A DNA stretch of 22,251 nt from Rubrobacter sp. Its GTDB lineage: Bacteria > Actinomycetota > Rubrobacteria > Rubrobacterales > Rubrobacteraceae. Below, one piece after another: positions 1-6,725 of the stretch. A program made the translations under genes and the position numbers. Where the stretch lies: NCBI GenBank assembly GCA_016781635.1, contig JADDPY010000507.1:1-22251 (forward strand), written 5' to 3'. Under the pieces are notes generated by a model. The model made no database searches and was not told the DNA's origin. It was given only the letters and a program-made list of their open reading frames with translations. Position 1 is the first letter of the stretch. Every line of letters begins with the position of its first letter.

Positions 1-208
1 TCTCAGAACCGGCAAGTGTGAAAAGTATCCAGCCTATTGGCGCAAGCTCTAAGTTGTGGCGGGGCGGAAGCGTCGCTCTTGCGCACCCCGTCGTCAGCCG
101 CCAGCCTTCGATTCTCCGTTTTCGCTGAGGGCTGACAGCGCGTTTCTTGGAGAAGCTCGACTTTTTCGATAAATGTTGCGAGGGCCGCCGTAGCGTGGGT
201 AGCGCAAC

Positions 209-240
209 CCGGCCCCGCTCGCTTGTGGAAGCGGGGCCGG
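209..240. terminator. Strong GC hairpin after the BCCT/solute-binding operon
   Basis: Arms CCGGCCCCGCT (209-219) and AGCGGGGCCGG (230-240) pair perfectly over 11 bp with a 10-base loop. It lies about 32 bases beyond the stop of the minus-strand solute-binding protein, so it probably ends that transcript. The T-rich stretch follows it on the plus strand (TCTTCTCTT), so it may work better, or also, for transcripts entering from the left. The rest of bases 1-272 shows no convincing gene. Confidence 0.65.
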
Positions 241-272
241 TCTTCTCTTGGCAGCATGCCCGGAGAGAGTCG

Positions 273-1295
273 TTACTCTATGAAGCCGTTATCCCGGAGC
301 CATCCTTCGGCAACCGCTTCAGGGGTTTTTCCTTCTACTTCGACGGCGTAGTTCAGGCTCCGGAGCGTTTCGGTGTCGAGGCCCTCGGCGATAGGGGCGA
401 ACATCTCCTCAAGCTGCGGGTAGTTCTCGAGCGTGTCTCGCCGCATGGTGAGGGATGGGTTGTAGACGGCGAAGAAGTTCTTGTCGTCGTCGAGGAGACC
501 GAGGTTCTCTTCCCGGAGGAGGCCGCTGGTGGTGAAGACGACGCCGAAGTTGCAGATCTCGCCGTCCGCGGCGGCCCCGTAGACCGCGTCGAGGGAGACT
601 TCGATCAGGTTCTCCTCGGGGAACTGGAACCCGTAGGCTCGCTCCATGCCCGGCAGCCCATCGAACCGGGTGCGAAAGTCATCCTCGTTGTTGAAGCAGA
701 GCGTCGCCTCCTCGGGGCGCTCCTCGACGAGGCGTCCGAGGTCCGAAATGTTCTGGACGCCCAGGTCCCGGCGGGTCTCTTCGCTCGCGGCGATGGCGTA
801 GGTGTCGTTCCCTGGAGCGGGTTCGAGCCACCTGATGCCGTTCTCTTCGAGGTCCTGGCGGGCCACGCTCTCGTAGAGCTCTTGGGGGTCGGGGATGGAC
901 CTGGTCTCGCCGAGGTGGACGAGCCAGCCCGTCGCCGTGTACTCCCAGGAGAGATCTATCTCCTCATCTAGGAGTGCCTGGCGCACCTCCTCGTTGCCGC
1001 CGAGGCCGGTTCGGTCGATGACGGTGGCGTCGGCGGCCTCCAGGGCCCGGGTGGTGATGGCGCCGAGGACCTGCTGCTCGGTGAAACCCTCGGAGCCGAC
1101 GGTGAACTGGGCAGTCTTCTGCGTGCCGCTCAGCCTGAACTGGTCGCCGGTTATCCTGTTCTCGCTCCCCTCGGCGGCGTTGCCTCCGCTAGCGCCGCTG
1201 GTGGACCCGCCGCAGCTCGCGGCTAGCGGCAGGATGACGACCGCGAGGACAAGGGCCCATCGTCGGGAGATCTCGCGGGCAGATTTCGGGATCAT
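273..1295 (-). CDS. Glycine betaine/choline-type solute-binding lipoprotein (ProX/OpuC family)
   Basis: A 340-residue extracytoplasmic solute-binding protein of the quaternary-ammonium family normally serving OpuC/ProU ABC importers. The N-terminus is basic, then hydrophobic, and ends at a lipobox-like LAASC with Cys28, so the protein should be lipid-anchored outside the membrane. The mature part carries the family pattern GSEGFTEQQVLG, then TGLGGNEEVRQAL and EIDLSWEYTATGW, which supplies aromatic residues of the kind that cage trimethylammonium groups. The start is an ATG overlapping the stop of the upstream BCCT gene (ATGA), with GGAGG six bases before it; the frame runs far upstream but that part is antisense to or overlaps the transporter. 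No ABC permease or ATPase gene is adjacent, which is odd. The family call is firm; the substrate (betaine, choline, carnitine or similar) is inferred. Confidence 0.9.
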   Translation of the reverse strand: MIPKSAREISRRWALVLAVVILPLAASCGGSTSGASGGNAAEGSENRITGDQFRLSGTQKTAQFTVGSEGFTEQQVLGAITTRALEAADATVIDRTGLGGNEEVRQALLDEEIDLSWEYTATGWLVHLGETRSIPDPQELYESVARQDLEENGIRWLEPAPGNDTYAIAASEETRRDLGVQNISDLGRLVEERPEEATLCFNNEDDFRTRFDGLPGMERAYGFQFPEENLIEVSLDAVYGAAADGEICNFGVVFTTSGLLREENLGLLDDDKNFFAVYNPSLTMRRDTLENYPQLEEMFAPIAEGLDTETLRSLNYAVEVEGKTPEAVAEGWLRDNGFIE

Positions 1296-2989
1296 CGGCC
1301 CTCCATCCCGGGCTCCCCGATCCCGGGCTGTTCCATCCTGCCCGTATCCGGCGGCGGCTCGGCCGTGAACGCCGTGCCCGGCGCGGGGCGGCCCGGCGGG
1401 AGCCGTCTCGCGGTCGGCGCCTCCCTCGGGCGATCCGCGACGCTGGCGTCGGTCTTGCCCTGGCTCCCTTGCAGCCCCCCTCCCCGCGCCTCGGTGCGCA
1501 GGTGCTTCAGGAAGGAGACGCACATCAAGACCATGATGAACGCGAACGGCACCCCGGTCAGGACGGAGGCCGATTGCAGGGCTCCCAGGCCCCCGGCGAC
1601 GAGTAGTATCCCCGCGATCGCCGCCATCGCGAAGCCCCAGGCGAGCTTGATCCAGCGCTTCGGGTTCTGAACGCCGCCGGTGGACATGCTGCCCAGCACG
1701 ATGGTCCCCGCGTCGGCGCCGGCCACGAAGAAGATCCAGAGCACGAGGAGCGTCAGGATCGAGAGAGGCAGGGCCAGCGGAAACTGGTTGAGGAATACGA
1801 ACATGCCGGCGGCCGGGTCGGCGACGACCCTCTCGGCGATGCCGCCGCCCTGAGTCCGGTCCAGGTAGATCGCCGACCCTCCGAACACGGCCACCCAGAT
1901 AAAGGTGACCAGGCTCGGGCCGAGGACGGTGCCGAGAACGAACTCGCGGATGGTGCGCCCGCGCGAGATTCGCGCGATAAACAGGCCCACGTACGGGCAC
2001 CAGGCGATCCACCACGACCAGTAGAAGACGGTCCAGCTTCCGAGCCAGGCGTTGTCTTGATCGAAGGAGTTGAGCCTCATGCTCATGGGGATGAGGCCGC
2101 CCACGTAGTCGCCCACACCCTGCGTGAGGGCGCCGAGCTGGGTAGCGGTTGGGCCTATGACGAGGAAGAAGACGAGCAGTATGGCGGCCAGGTACAAGCT
2201 GATCTGGCTGAGGTAGTTGACCCCCTTCTCGACCGCCGTGGAGGCCGAGATCATGAACGCCACGGTGGTAACGCCGATGACGACGAGCTGAGCGATGATC
2301 CCGGTCGGCGTCCCGAAGGTCTGGCCGAGCCCGGAGGTGAGCTGGAGTCCGGCCGAACCCAGGGAGACGGCCACGCCGAACGGCACCGCGAGGACCGCGA
2401 GGACGTCTATGGTCTTGCCTAGCGGTCCGTCCACGCGGTTGCCGAGCAGCGGCCTGAAGACCGGGCTGATGAGGCCGGGCTCGTCGTTGCGGAAGCTGAA
2501 GTACCCCACCGCGAGCCCGACTATGGCATACATGGCCCACGGGTGGAACGTCCAGTGGAAGTAGGTGTACTGCATGCCAACCTGAGCGGCCTCCACGCTA
2601 CCCGGCTGGGCCAACCCGAAGGGCGGGCTGTTGTAGTGGGCGAGGGGCTCCGCGACCCCCCAGAAGATGAGGGCCGGACCCATCCCCGCCTGAAACAGCA
2701 TGGCGAACCACGCGAAGCGGCTGAACTCGGGTTTCTCGCCCTCCTTGCCGAGCCTGAGCTTGCCGTAACGGCTGAGGGCGAGGACGACCACGAAGAGGAG
2801 GAAAAAGTTCCCCGCTAACAGGTAGAACCAGCCCAGATTGGAGACCACCCACTCGAAGACACCCTGCGTCACGGCGCCGAAGTTTCCCGGCGCGATCACG
2901 CCCCACAAGATGAACCCCAGCGCGAACGCGGCCGAAATCCAGAACACGGCTCCGATCTCGTGCCTCTCTCTTTCCCGCACGTCCTGCAT
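1292..2989 (-). CDS. BCCT family betaine/carnitine/choline transporter
   Basis: A 565-residue, 12-helix secondary transporter importing betaine-like compatible solutes with sodium or protons. Diagnostic segments are FWGVAEPLAHYNSPP early, FHWTFHPWAMYAIVGL, and near residues 319-345 the Trp-rich signature WTVFYWSWWIAWCPYVGLFI followed by ARISRGRTIREF. Length matches the family core plus a C-terminal hydrophilic, Pro/Arg-rich tail of about 70 residues, where BetP-like members sense osmotic state; this tail is not obviously BetP-like. AGGGAGG lies just upstream of the ATG. The gene is first in a two-gene operon and its TGA overlaps the ATG of the solute-binding lipoprotein. A role in osmotic protection is inferred from the family. 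The exact substrate cannot be read from sequence. Confidence 0.95.
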   Translation of the reverse strand: MQDVRERERHEIGAVFWISAAFALGFILWGVIAPGNFGAVTQGVFEWVVSNLGWFYLLAGNFFLLFVVVLALSRYGKLRLGKEGEKPEFSRFAWFAMLFQAGMGPALIFWGVAEPLAHYNSPPFGLAQPGSVEAAQVGMQYTYFHWTFHPWAMYAIVGLAVGYFSFRNDEPGLISPVFRPLLGNRVDGPLGKTIDVLAVLAVPFGVAVSLGSAGLQLTSGLGQTFGTPTGIIAQLVVIGVTTVAFMISASTAVEKGVNYLSQISLYLAAILLVFFLVIGPTATQLGALTQGVGDYVGGLIPMSMRLNSFDQDNAWLGSWTVFYWSWWIAWCPYVGLFIARISRGRTIREFVLGTVLGPSLVTFIWVAVFGGSAIYLDRTQGGGIAERVVADPAAGMFVFLNQFPLALPLSILTLLVLWIFFVAGADAGTIVLGSMSTGGVQNPKRWIKLAWGFAMAAIAGILLVAGGLGALQSASVLTGVPFAFIMVLMCVSFLKHLRTEARGGGLQGSQGKTDASVADRPREAPTARRLPPGRPAPGTAFTAEPPPDTGRMEQPGIGEPGMEGR

Positions 2990-3016
2990 CTTGCTACCTC
3001 CCTTTCATGACACCCG

Positions 3017-3028
3017 ACGAGCCTCGTG
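3017..3028. repeat. Palindromic 12-mer ACGAGCCTCGTG, copy 1
   Basis: ACGAG and CTCGT form an inverted repeat around a short centre, about 28 bases upstream of the BCCT start codon. An identical 12-mer lies at 3308-3319 in the same intergenic region. Position and repetition fit an operator, or a small RNA hairpin near the ribosome site; neither is proven. Confidence 0.45.
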
Positions 3029-3060
3029 CCGTCAAGCATCTTCTCCTTGAACCTTTCCTC

Positions 3061-3085
3061 CGGTGCCAGAAAATTGCTAGCACCG
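3061..3085. promoter_or_regulatory. Leader hairpin before the BCCT gene
   Basis: Arms CGGTGC and GCACCG pair over 6 bp, with two more pairs inside after one mismatch and an AAAATTG loop. It lies 72-96 bases upstream of the BCCT start and may be a 5'-UTR structure or protein site. Confidence 0.35.
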
Positions 3086-3126
3086 ACCCAACGACAGGAA
3101 ACGTACCTTGGTGATCTGATAGGGGT

Positions 3127-3141
3127 GCGACAGAGTGTCGC
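3127..3141. promoter_or_regulatory. Inverted repeat GCGACA-GAG-TGTCGC
   Basis: A perfect 6-bp inverted repeat with 3-base spacer in the intergenic region upstream of the BCCT gene. It could be an operator half-site pair or a leader hairpin. Confidence 0.35.
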
Positions 3142-3269
3142 GGCAGAAACGCTACAAGCTACGCTCGGGCAGAAGGCCCCAAGGAGCGAAGCAACTCAGG
3201 AACGTTGACGCAGATGTTACCTGACAATGCGATCCAGCACACGCGATACTCCCAATTTTTCCAGGTATT

Positions 3270-3305
3270 GCCCGGCCCGTCCTCTCCGGGTGCCCCGGGC
3301 CGGGC
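3270..3305. terminator. GC hairpin downstream of the SDR gene
   Basis: Arms GCCCGGCCCG (3270-3279) and CGGGCCGGGC (3296-3305) are perfectly complementary over 10 bp with a 16-base loop. It lies about 100 bases past the SDR stop on the minus strand. There is no U-tract, as is common in GC-rich actinomycetes, so termination is probable but not certain. Confidence 0.5.
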
Positions 3306-3307
3306 TC

Positions 3308-3319
3308 ACGAGCCTCGTG
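3308..3319. repeat. Palindromic 12-mer ACGAGCCTCGTG, copy 2
   Basis: Exact second copy of the 12-mer at 3017-3028, 291 bases away and directly beside the terminator-like hairpin. A near copy (GAGCCTCGTC) also occurs close to 3400, at the SDR end. Confidence 0.4.
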
Positions 3320-3404
3320 GATTGCCCCGCCAGAACGAGGAGATGCGGCGGCGCAAGGGACGAGCCCTTTCAGAGCTCGCCTGTCTTCGGGTGGAGCCTC
3401 GTCC

Positions 3405-4175
3405 TCAAGGGAGCGCCGAGACCGACCCTCCGTCGACCTGCAAGGAGACGCCGTTTATGTAGGAGGCGGCGGGGGAGAGGAGGAAGGCGGCGGCCCGGCC
3501 GAACTCCTCGGGCTCCCCGTAGCGGCCCATCGGGATGGCGCCGCTCGCCCGGGCGCGTTGTTCCTCCAGCGCGACGCCGAGTGCCCTGGCGTTCGAGGCG
3601 TCGAGGGAGCGGGATCTCTCGGTGTCGATGCGCCCCGGGGCGAGGCTGTTGACCCGCACCCTAGGCGCGAGCTCGCGGGCGAGGCATTTGGCGAGGGCGG
3701 CCACGCCCGGGCGCAGGACGTTCGAGGCGTCGAGGTTCGGGATGGGCTGTCGCACCGAGGACGAGGTGACGAAGAGGACGGATGCGCCGTCGCCCATAAC
3801 GGGGACGAGCGCGCGGAGGAGCCGTAGCGGTCCCACTATGAGCGACCCGAAGGCGGCGAGCCACTGCTCGTCTTCCAATTCCAGCGCGGGACCAAACGGC
3901 GGCCCTCCCGAGTTGACGAGGACGCCGCCGAGCTCGTCCCCGCTCTCGGAGATGGCCCCGGATATTCTGTTCACGCTCGACGGATCGGAGAGGTCCGCCG
4001 CGACGGGATAGGCCCCCTCGCCGAGTTCCCGGGCGGTCTTCGAGAGGGCGTTCTCGTCGCGAGAAACCAGGATCGCGCGGGCGCCCTCCGCCATGAGTTG
4101 CGCCGCGACGGCTCGCCCGAGTCCACGGCTCGCGCCGCCCACCACGAATAGCTTCCCCTCGAGACCGAGATCCAA
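3405..4175 (-). CDS. Divergent short-chain dehydrogenase/reductase family protein
   Basis: A 256-residue Rossmann-fold SDR protein. Visible are the nucleotide-binding GGASRGLG (residues 13-20), ADLSDP near residue 60, NSGGP (88-92, in place of NAG), the SSS of the catalytic Ser region (138-140), and a C-terminal GVSLQVDGGS typical of FabG-like members. The catalytic YxxxK is missing: the equivalent stretch reads SNVLRPGVAALAK, with Ser/Asn for Tyr and Arg for Lys. This pattern matches the known beta-ketoacyl-reductase-like SDR subgroup that lacks the perfect catalytic tetrad. Its substrate is unknown. I chose the TTG at 4175 because AAGGAGG lies four bases before it and the protein then begins MDLGLEGK, the usual SDR start; an upstream ATG at 4223 has no such site and adds 16 residues. 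The gene stands alone between divergent or separately controlled neighbours. Confidence 0.85.
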   Translation of the reverse strand: MDLGLEGKLFVVGGASRGLGRAVAAQLMAEGARAILVSRDENALSKTARELGEGAYPVAADLSDPSSVNRISGAISESGDELGGVLVNSGGPPFGPALELEDEQWLAAFGSLIVGPLRLLRALVPVMGDGASVLFVTSSSVRQPIPNLDASNVLRPGVAALAKCLARELAPRVRVNSLAPGRIDTERSRSLDASNARALGVALEEQRARASGAIPMGRYGEPEEFGRAAAFLLSPAASYINGVSLQVDGGSVSALP

Positions 4176-4179
4176 GACG

Positions 4180-4186
4180 CCTCCTT
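4180..4186 (-). promoter_or_regulatory. Ribosome binding site fixing the SDR TTG start
   Basis: A perfect AAGGAGG on the minus strand, four bases before TTG at 4175. It is the reason for preferring TTG to the upstream ATG at 4223. Confidence 0.7.
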
Positions 4187-4362
4187 CCGCGACGATCAAC
4201 AAACCACGGGCCATCCTAATCACACGACCGATCGGGCGCCATTGGGGTCTTGGATCGGGCGCGGCGCGGGTAGCCTACTGGGGTGAGGTAGGGAGCCCTC
4301 AGATGGGGTAAGTTTCCGAGTTGCGAAGATTGTTGTGTAAAGAGGTATGGAGAAGGGATTTT

Positions 4363-5505
4363 ATGAAAGCCGTTATTATGGCCGGCGGGCAGGGGACGAG
4401 GCTGAGGCCGCTGACGAGCGCCCAGCCCAAACCGATGATCCCCGTGGTGAACGTCCCGTGTATGGAGCACATCGTCAACCTCTTGAAGCGCTACGGCTTC
4501 GAGAACATCGTCGCCACCCTCGAGTACATGCCGGAGGTTATCCGCGAGCATTTCGGGGACGGCTCGCGATGGGGCGTCGAGATGGAGTACTCCGTCGAGG
4601 AGGAGCCTCTGGGCACGGCGGGCTCGGTGAAGTACGTCGAGGGCAAGCTCGGGGAGCGGTTCGTCGTGGTCTCGGGGGACGCGATGACGGACGTGGACCT
4701 CGGGGCGGTCGTCGGGTTCCACGAGGAGCGCGGCTCCGAGGTGACCCTGGTGCTCAAGAAGGTCGACGACCCTTCGGAGTTCGGCATAGTCATCCTGGGG
4801 GACGACGGGCGCGTGCAGAGGTTCTTGGAGAAGCCGGACGAGGACGAGGTCTTCTCGTACACGGCGAACACCGGGATCTACGTGGTGGAGCCCGGGGTGC
4901 TGGACGAGATCCCCTCGGGCCAGGAGTACGACTGGTCGAAGGAGCTCTTCCCGAAGCTCCTCGACGAGGGCCGTCCTGTCTACGGCTACGTGATGGAGGA
5001 CCCCTCCTACTGGGAGGACATCGGCAACATCGAGCAGTACATGGACGCCCAGCGCGCCGTCCTGGACGGCGTGGTCCGCGGCGTGAAACCGCCCGGCGAG
5101 GAGAAGCATAAGGGCATCTTTGTCGGGGACGGCGTCGAGGCGGACGAGGGTTCTCTAGAGGGACCGGTCGTCCTCGGGGACGGCGTCCGGATCGCGCAGG
5201 GTGCCACGGTCGGGCCGTACGCGATCCTCTCGCCGGGCGTCTCCGTGGCGGCCGGGGCCACGGTGGCCCGCAGCACCGTCGCCGAAGGGGCTTTCATAGG
5301 GGAGGGAGCAGTGCTCGACGGCGCTCTCGTCGGTGGATCCTGCGAGATCGGAGCGGGCGCCAGGCTCGGGAGAGGGTGTGCCCTCGGGGACGGCATCGTG
5401 GTGGGCGAGGGGGCCATCCTCGCGGAGGGCGTCAGCATCTACAGTGGCGAGAAGGTGGCGGATGGCGCCGAGGTCTCGGAGGACGTCGGCGGGGACGGCT
5501 CCTAG
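4363..5505 (+). CDS. NDP-sugar pyrophosphorylase, GDP-mannose pyrophosphorylase-like
   Basis: A 380-residue sugar-1-phosphate nucleotidyltransferase. The N-terminal domain begins MKAVIMAGGQGTRLRPLT with the activating-loop Lys in SAQPKPM (K23), followed by EPLGTAGSVKY, the metal-binding VSGDAMTDVD near residue 105, FLEKP near 150, and ANTGIYV. From about residue 255 the protein turns into Gly/Val/Ala-rich hexapeptide repeats, a left-handed beta-helix. The pattern is closest to mannose-1-phosphate guanylyltransferases of the GMPPB type, which make GDP-mannose for glycans or mannosylglycerate. Some bacterial relatives carry an extra phosphomannomutase-like C-terminal domain, absent here. Start: ATG preceded by AGAAGGGA; a TTG 14 codons earlier adds residues not seen in the family. 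It could instead use glucose-1-phosphate; nucleotide and sugar are not decided by sequence alone. Confidence 0.88.
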   Translation: MKAVIMAGGQGTRLRPLTSAQPKPMIPVVNVPCMEHIVNLLKRYGFENIVATLEYMPEVIREHFGDGSRWGVEMEYSVEEEPLGTAGSVKYVEGKLGERFVVVSGDAMTDVDLGAVVGFHEERGSEVTLVLKKVDDPSEFGIVILGDDGRVQRFLEKPDEDEVFSYTANTGIYVVEPGVLDEIPSGQEYDWSKELFPKLLDEGRPVYGYVMEDPSYWEDIGNIEQYMDAQRAVLDGVVRGVKPPGEEKHKGIFVGDGVEADEGSLEGPVVLGDGVRIAQGATVGPYAILSPGVSVAAGATVARSTVAEGAFIGEGAVLDGALVGGSCEIGAGARLGRGCALGDGIVVGEGAILAEGVSIYSGEKVADGAEVSEDVGGDGS

Positions 5506-5635
5506 TTCCGGGTGGCCTCCGCACTGCCCGCACGATGCAGGTGCTTGCGGCGCCCGCCAGCGGGTAAGAAACTCCGAAAGGCTCCGGGGACCGGTTCGCG
5601 TGGCCCGTCCCGCAAGAAGCTCGCAAGGAGGTTGG

Positions 5636-5878
5636 ATGATGGCGACCCGAGGCAAGGAGTTTTCCCGGGAGCACTACGAAGAGGATCGTTTGATCCATGA
5701 GGATGTTCAGGACCCCGATTCGAGGGGCGTGACGGAGGACGGCAAGTCCGTCCTCCAGGAAGAGTGTCAGGACAAAGGCTTCCGCTTCGCGAACCGCGAC
5801 GATTCCAGCGGCTGCGGGATGAGGAGCGTGGGGGAGACCGGTCAGAGCGTCCCCCCGACCTACCTGCAACGCGCCTGA
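5636..5878 (+). CDS. Small acidic hydrophilic protein, unknown
   Basis: An 80-residue protein I do not recognise. It is highly charged and hydrophilic, without membrane segment or signal peptide, rich in Glu/Asp in its first half (HYEEDRLIHEDVQDPDSRG) and with two Cys, one in SGCGM. AAGGAGG at 5625-5631 lies before two consecutive ATG codons (5636 and 5639); the second has the better spacing of seven bases. The strong ribosome site, and the start of the next gene 17 bases after its stop, support it as real and as first gene of a plus-strand run with the next three. The composition resembles disordered stress-associated proteins, but that is only an impression. Confidence 0.65.
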   Translation: MMATRGKEFSREHYEEDRLIHEDVQDPDSRGVTEDGKSVLQEECQDKGFRFANRDDSSGCGMRSVGETGQSVPPTYLQRA

Positions 5879-5895
5879 AGGGGGAGGACCGGACC

Positions 5896-6186
5896 TTGAA
5901 CCTCCCGGACGGTTACTGGAGGGTCGAGCGGACGGGCGGTCTTTTGCCGCCCATGATCGGGGTGCGCAAACAGGTTCGGGGGGAGAGGGGCGAAACCCGG
6001 GTCGGGCCCCTGTTGCGCTGGCCGTTTCGGTTGGACGATCGTGCCGAGCACGTCGCCCTAACCTACGACCCGCCGTTCTCCTCTTGGGTAGACGAGCTCA
6101 GGCCGGGAGAGCCGGGCCTCTGGCTCGGGACGGCGACGCTCGGGGGCCGCCCCATCGGGCAGTTTCGGATGGTCCGGATCGGATGA
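5896..6186 (+). CDS. Unknown 96-residue protein
   Basis: I do not recognise a family. The protein begins MNLPDGYWRVERTGGLLPP, is rich in Arg, Trp and Gly, and its second half has alternating hydrophobic residues ending in GLWLGTATLGGRPIGQFRMV, which looks like beta-hairpin strands of a small barrel. The TTG start is chosen because GGAGG at 5883-5887 sits eight bases before it; an ATG-started reading from 5764 overlaps the previous gene heavily and its extra N-terminus is out-of-frame translation of that gene. It starts 17 bases after the upstream stop and ends 32 bases before the DUF892 gene, so it is probably cotranscribed. Confidence 0.6.
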   Translation: MNLPDGYWRVERTGGLLPPMIGVRKQVRGERGETRVGPLLRWPFRLDDRAEHVALTYDPPFSSWVDELRPGEPGLWLGTATLGGRPIGQFRMVRIG

Positions 6187-6218
6187 TAGCGGGGAAGACT
6201 AAGTCCAAGGAGGGAGAG

Positions 6219-6725
6219 ATGGTGGAGAACGAAGCAATGCGCGGCAGGCTTATAGAGTACGTGCAGGACGTCCACGCCCTGGAGGGTAACGTCGGGTTGA
6301 TGCTCGACTCGATCATCTTGACGACGAGTGACGAGGAGCTCAGGGAGATGTTCCGTGTTCATAGGGAGGAATCCCGGCGCCAGCAGGAGCGGCTGCGTGT
6401 GCGCCTGGAGGCCCTGAGGGGGCTCGGGCTCGCTTCGCTGGGCAAGGACGTCTCGGCGATAGCATCCGCGCAGGCGAAGGGTATCTTCGACGTGTTCCGG
6501 AGCGACAAGCCGGTGCAGAACGCGCGCGACGCGTTCGTGACGGAGCACCTCGAGATAGCGTCCTATGAGATCCTGGAGCGGATGGCCGTGCGCGCGGGAG
6601 ACGAGGAGACCGCCCGGGTGGCCCGCGAGAACCGCGCCGAGGAGCAGGCGATGGCCGGCAGGATCGCCGAGAACTGGGACCGCTTCGTGGACCTAGCGCT
6701 GATGGAGGGGGGCAGGAGGGCCTGA
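6219..6725 (+). CDS. Ferritin-like DUF892 (YciE/YciF) family protein
   Basis: A 168-residue, all-helical cytoplasmic protein of the DUF892 ferritin-like group. Residues 11-66 contain LIEYVQDVHALE and HREESRRQQERL, and the second half has FVTEHLEIASYEILERMA and RAEEQAMAGRI. These place acidic residues and His (E22, H48, E51, E112, E142) where the family binds a di-metal centre. Family members are induced by general stress in many bacteria; the reaction is poorly defined. Length is as expected. The start is ATG with AAGGAGGG five bases upstream. Its TGA overlaps the proposed CTG start of the kinase gene. Confidence in the family is high and in function low. Confidence 0.85.
   Translation: MVENEAMRGRLIEYVQDVHALEGNVGLMLDSIILTTSDEELREMFRVHREESRRQQERLRVRLEALRGLGLASLGKDVSAIASAQAKGIFDVFRSDKPVQNARDAFVTEHLEIASYEILERMAVRAGDEETARVARENRAEEQAMAGRIAENWDRFVDLALMEGGRRA

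Larger units (their letters stand above)
2990..3404. other. Intergenic region upstream of the BCCT operon
   Basis: No protein-coding gene is convincing in these 415 bases. They hold the 5' leader and promoter region of the minus-strand BCCT operon and the 3' end of the SDR transcript. Visible structures are two copies of a 12-base imperfect palindrome, a leader hairpin, a 6-bp inverted repeat and a 10-bp terminator-like hairpin, each listed separately. I searched for a c-di-AMP (ydaO) riboswitch because of the osmolyte context and did not find its conserved blocks. Confidence 0.6.

Noticed and set aside
3..257. 84-residue open frame on the minus strand at the left edge
   Set aside because: It runs through the terminator hairpin at 209-240, has no family resemblance and no good ribosome site.
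147..971. 274-residue plus-strand open frame
   Set aside because: It is the antisense of the solute-binding lipoprotein, which has clear family motifs, and reads through the terminator hairpin.
1296..2540. Upstream in-frame extension of the solute-binding protein to 755 residues
   Set aside because: The added part overlaps the BCCT gene in another frame and is Arg/Pro-rich nonsense; the ATG at 1295 with GGAGG, followed by a signal peptide and lipobox, is decisive.
2990..3260. Possible c-di-AMP (ydaO) or other known riboswitch upstream of the osmolyte transporter
   Set aside because: The conserved blocks of ydaO, SAM and glycine classes were not found by eye; only generic hairpins are present. 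A covariance-model scan would decide.
4321..4362. TTG start 14 codons upstream of the sugar nucleotidyltransferase ATG
   Set aside because: The family begins at MKAVIMAGG; the extra residues are unrelated and the ATG has its own AGAAGGGA site.
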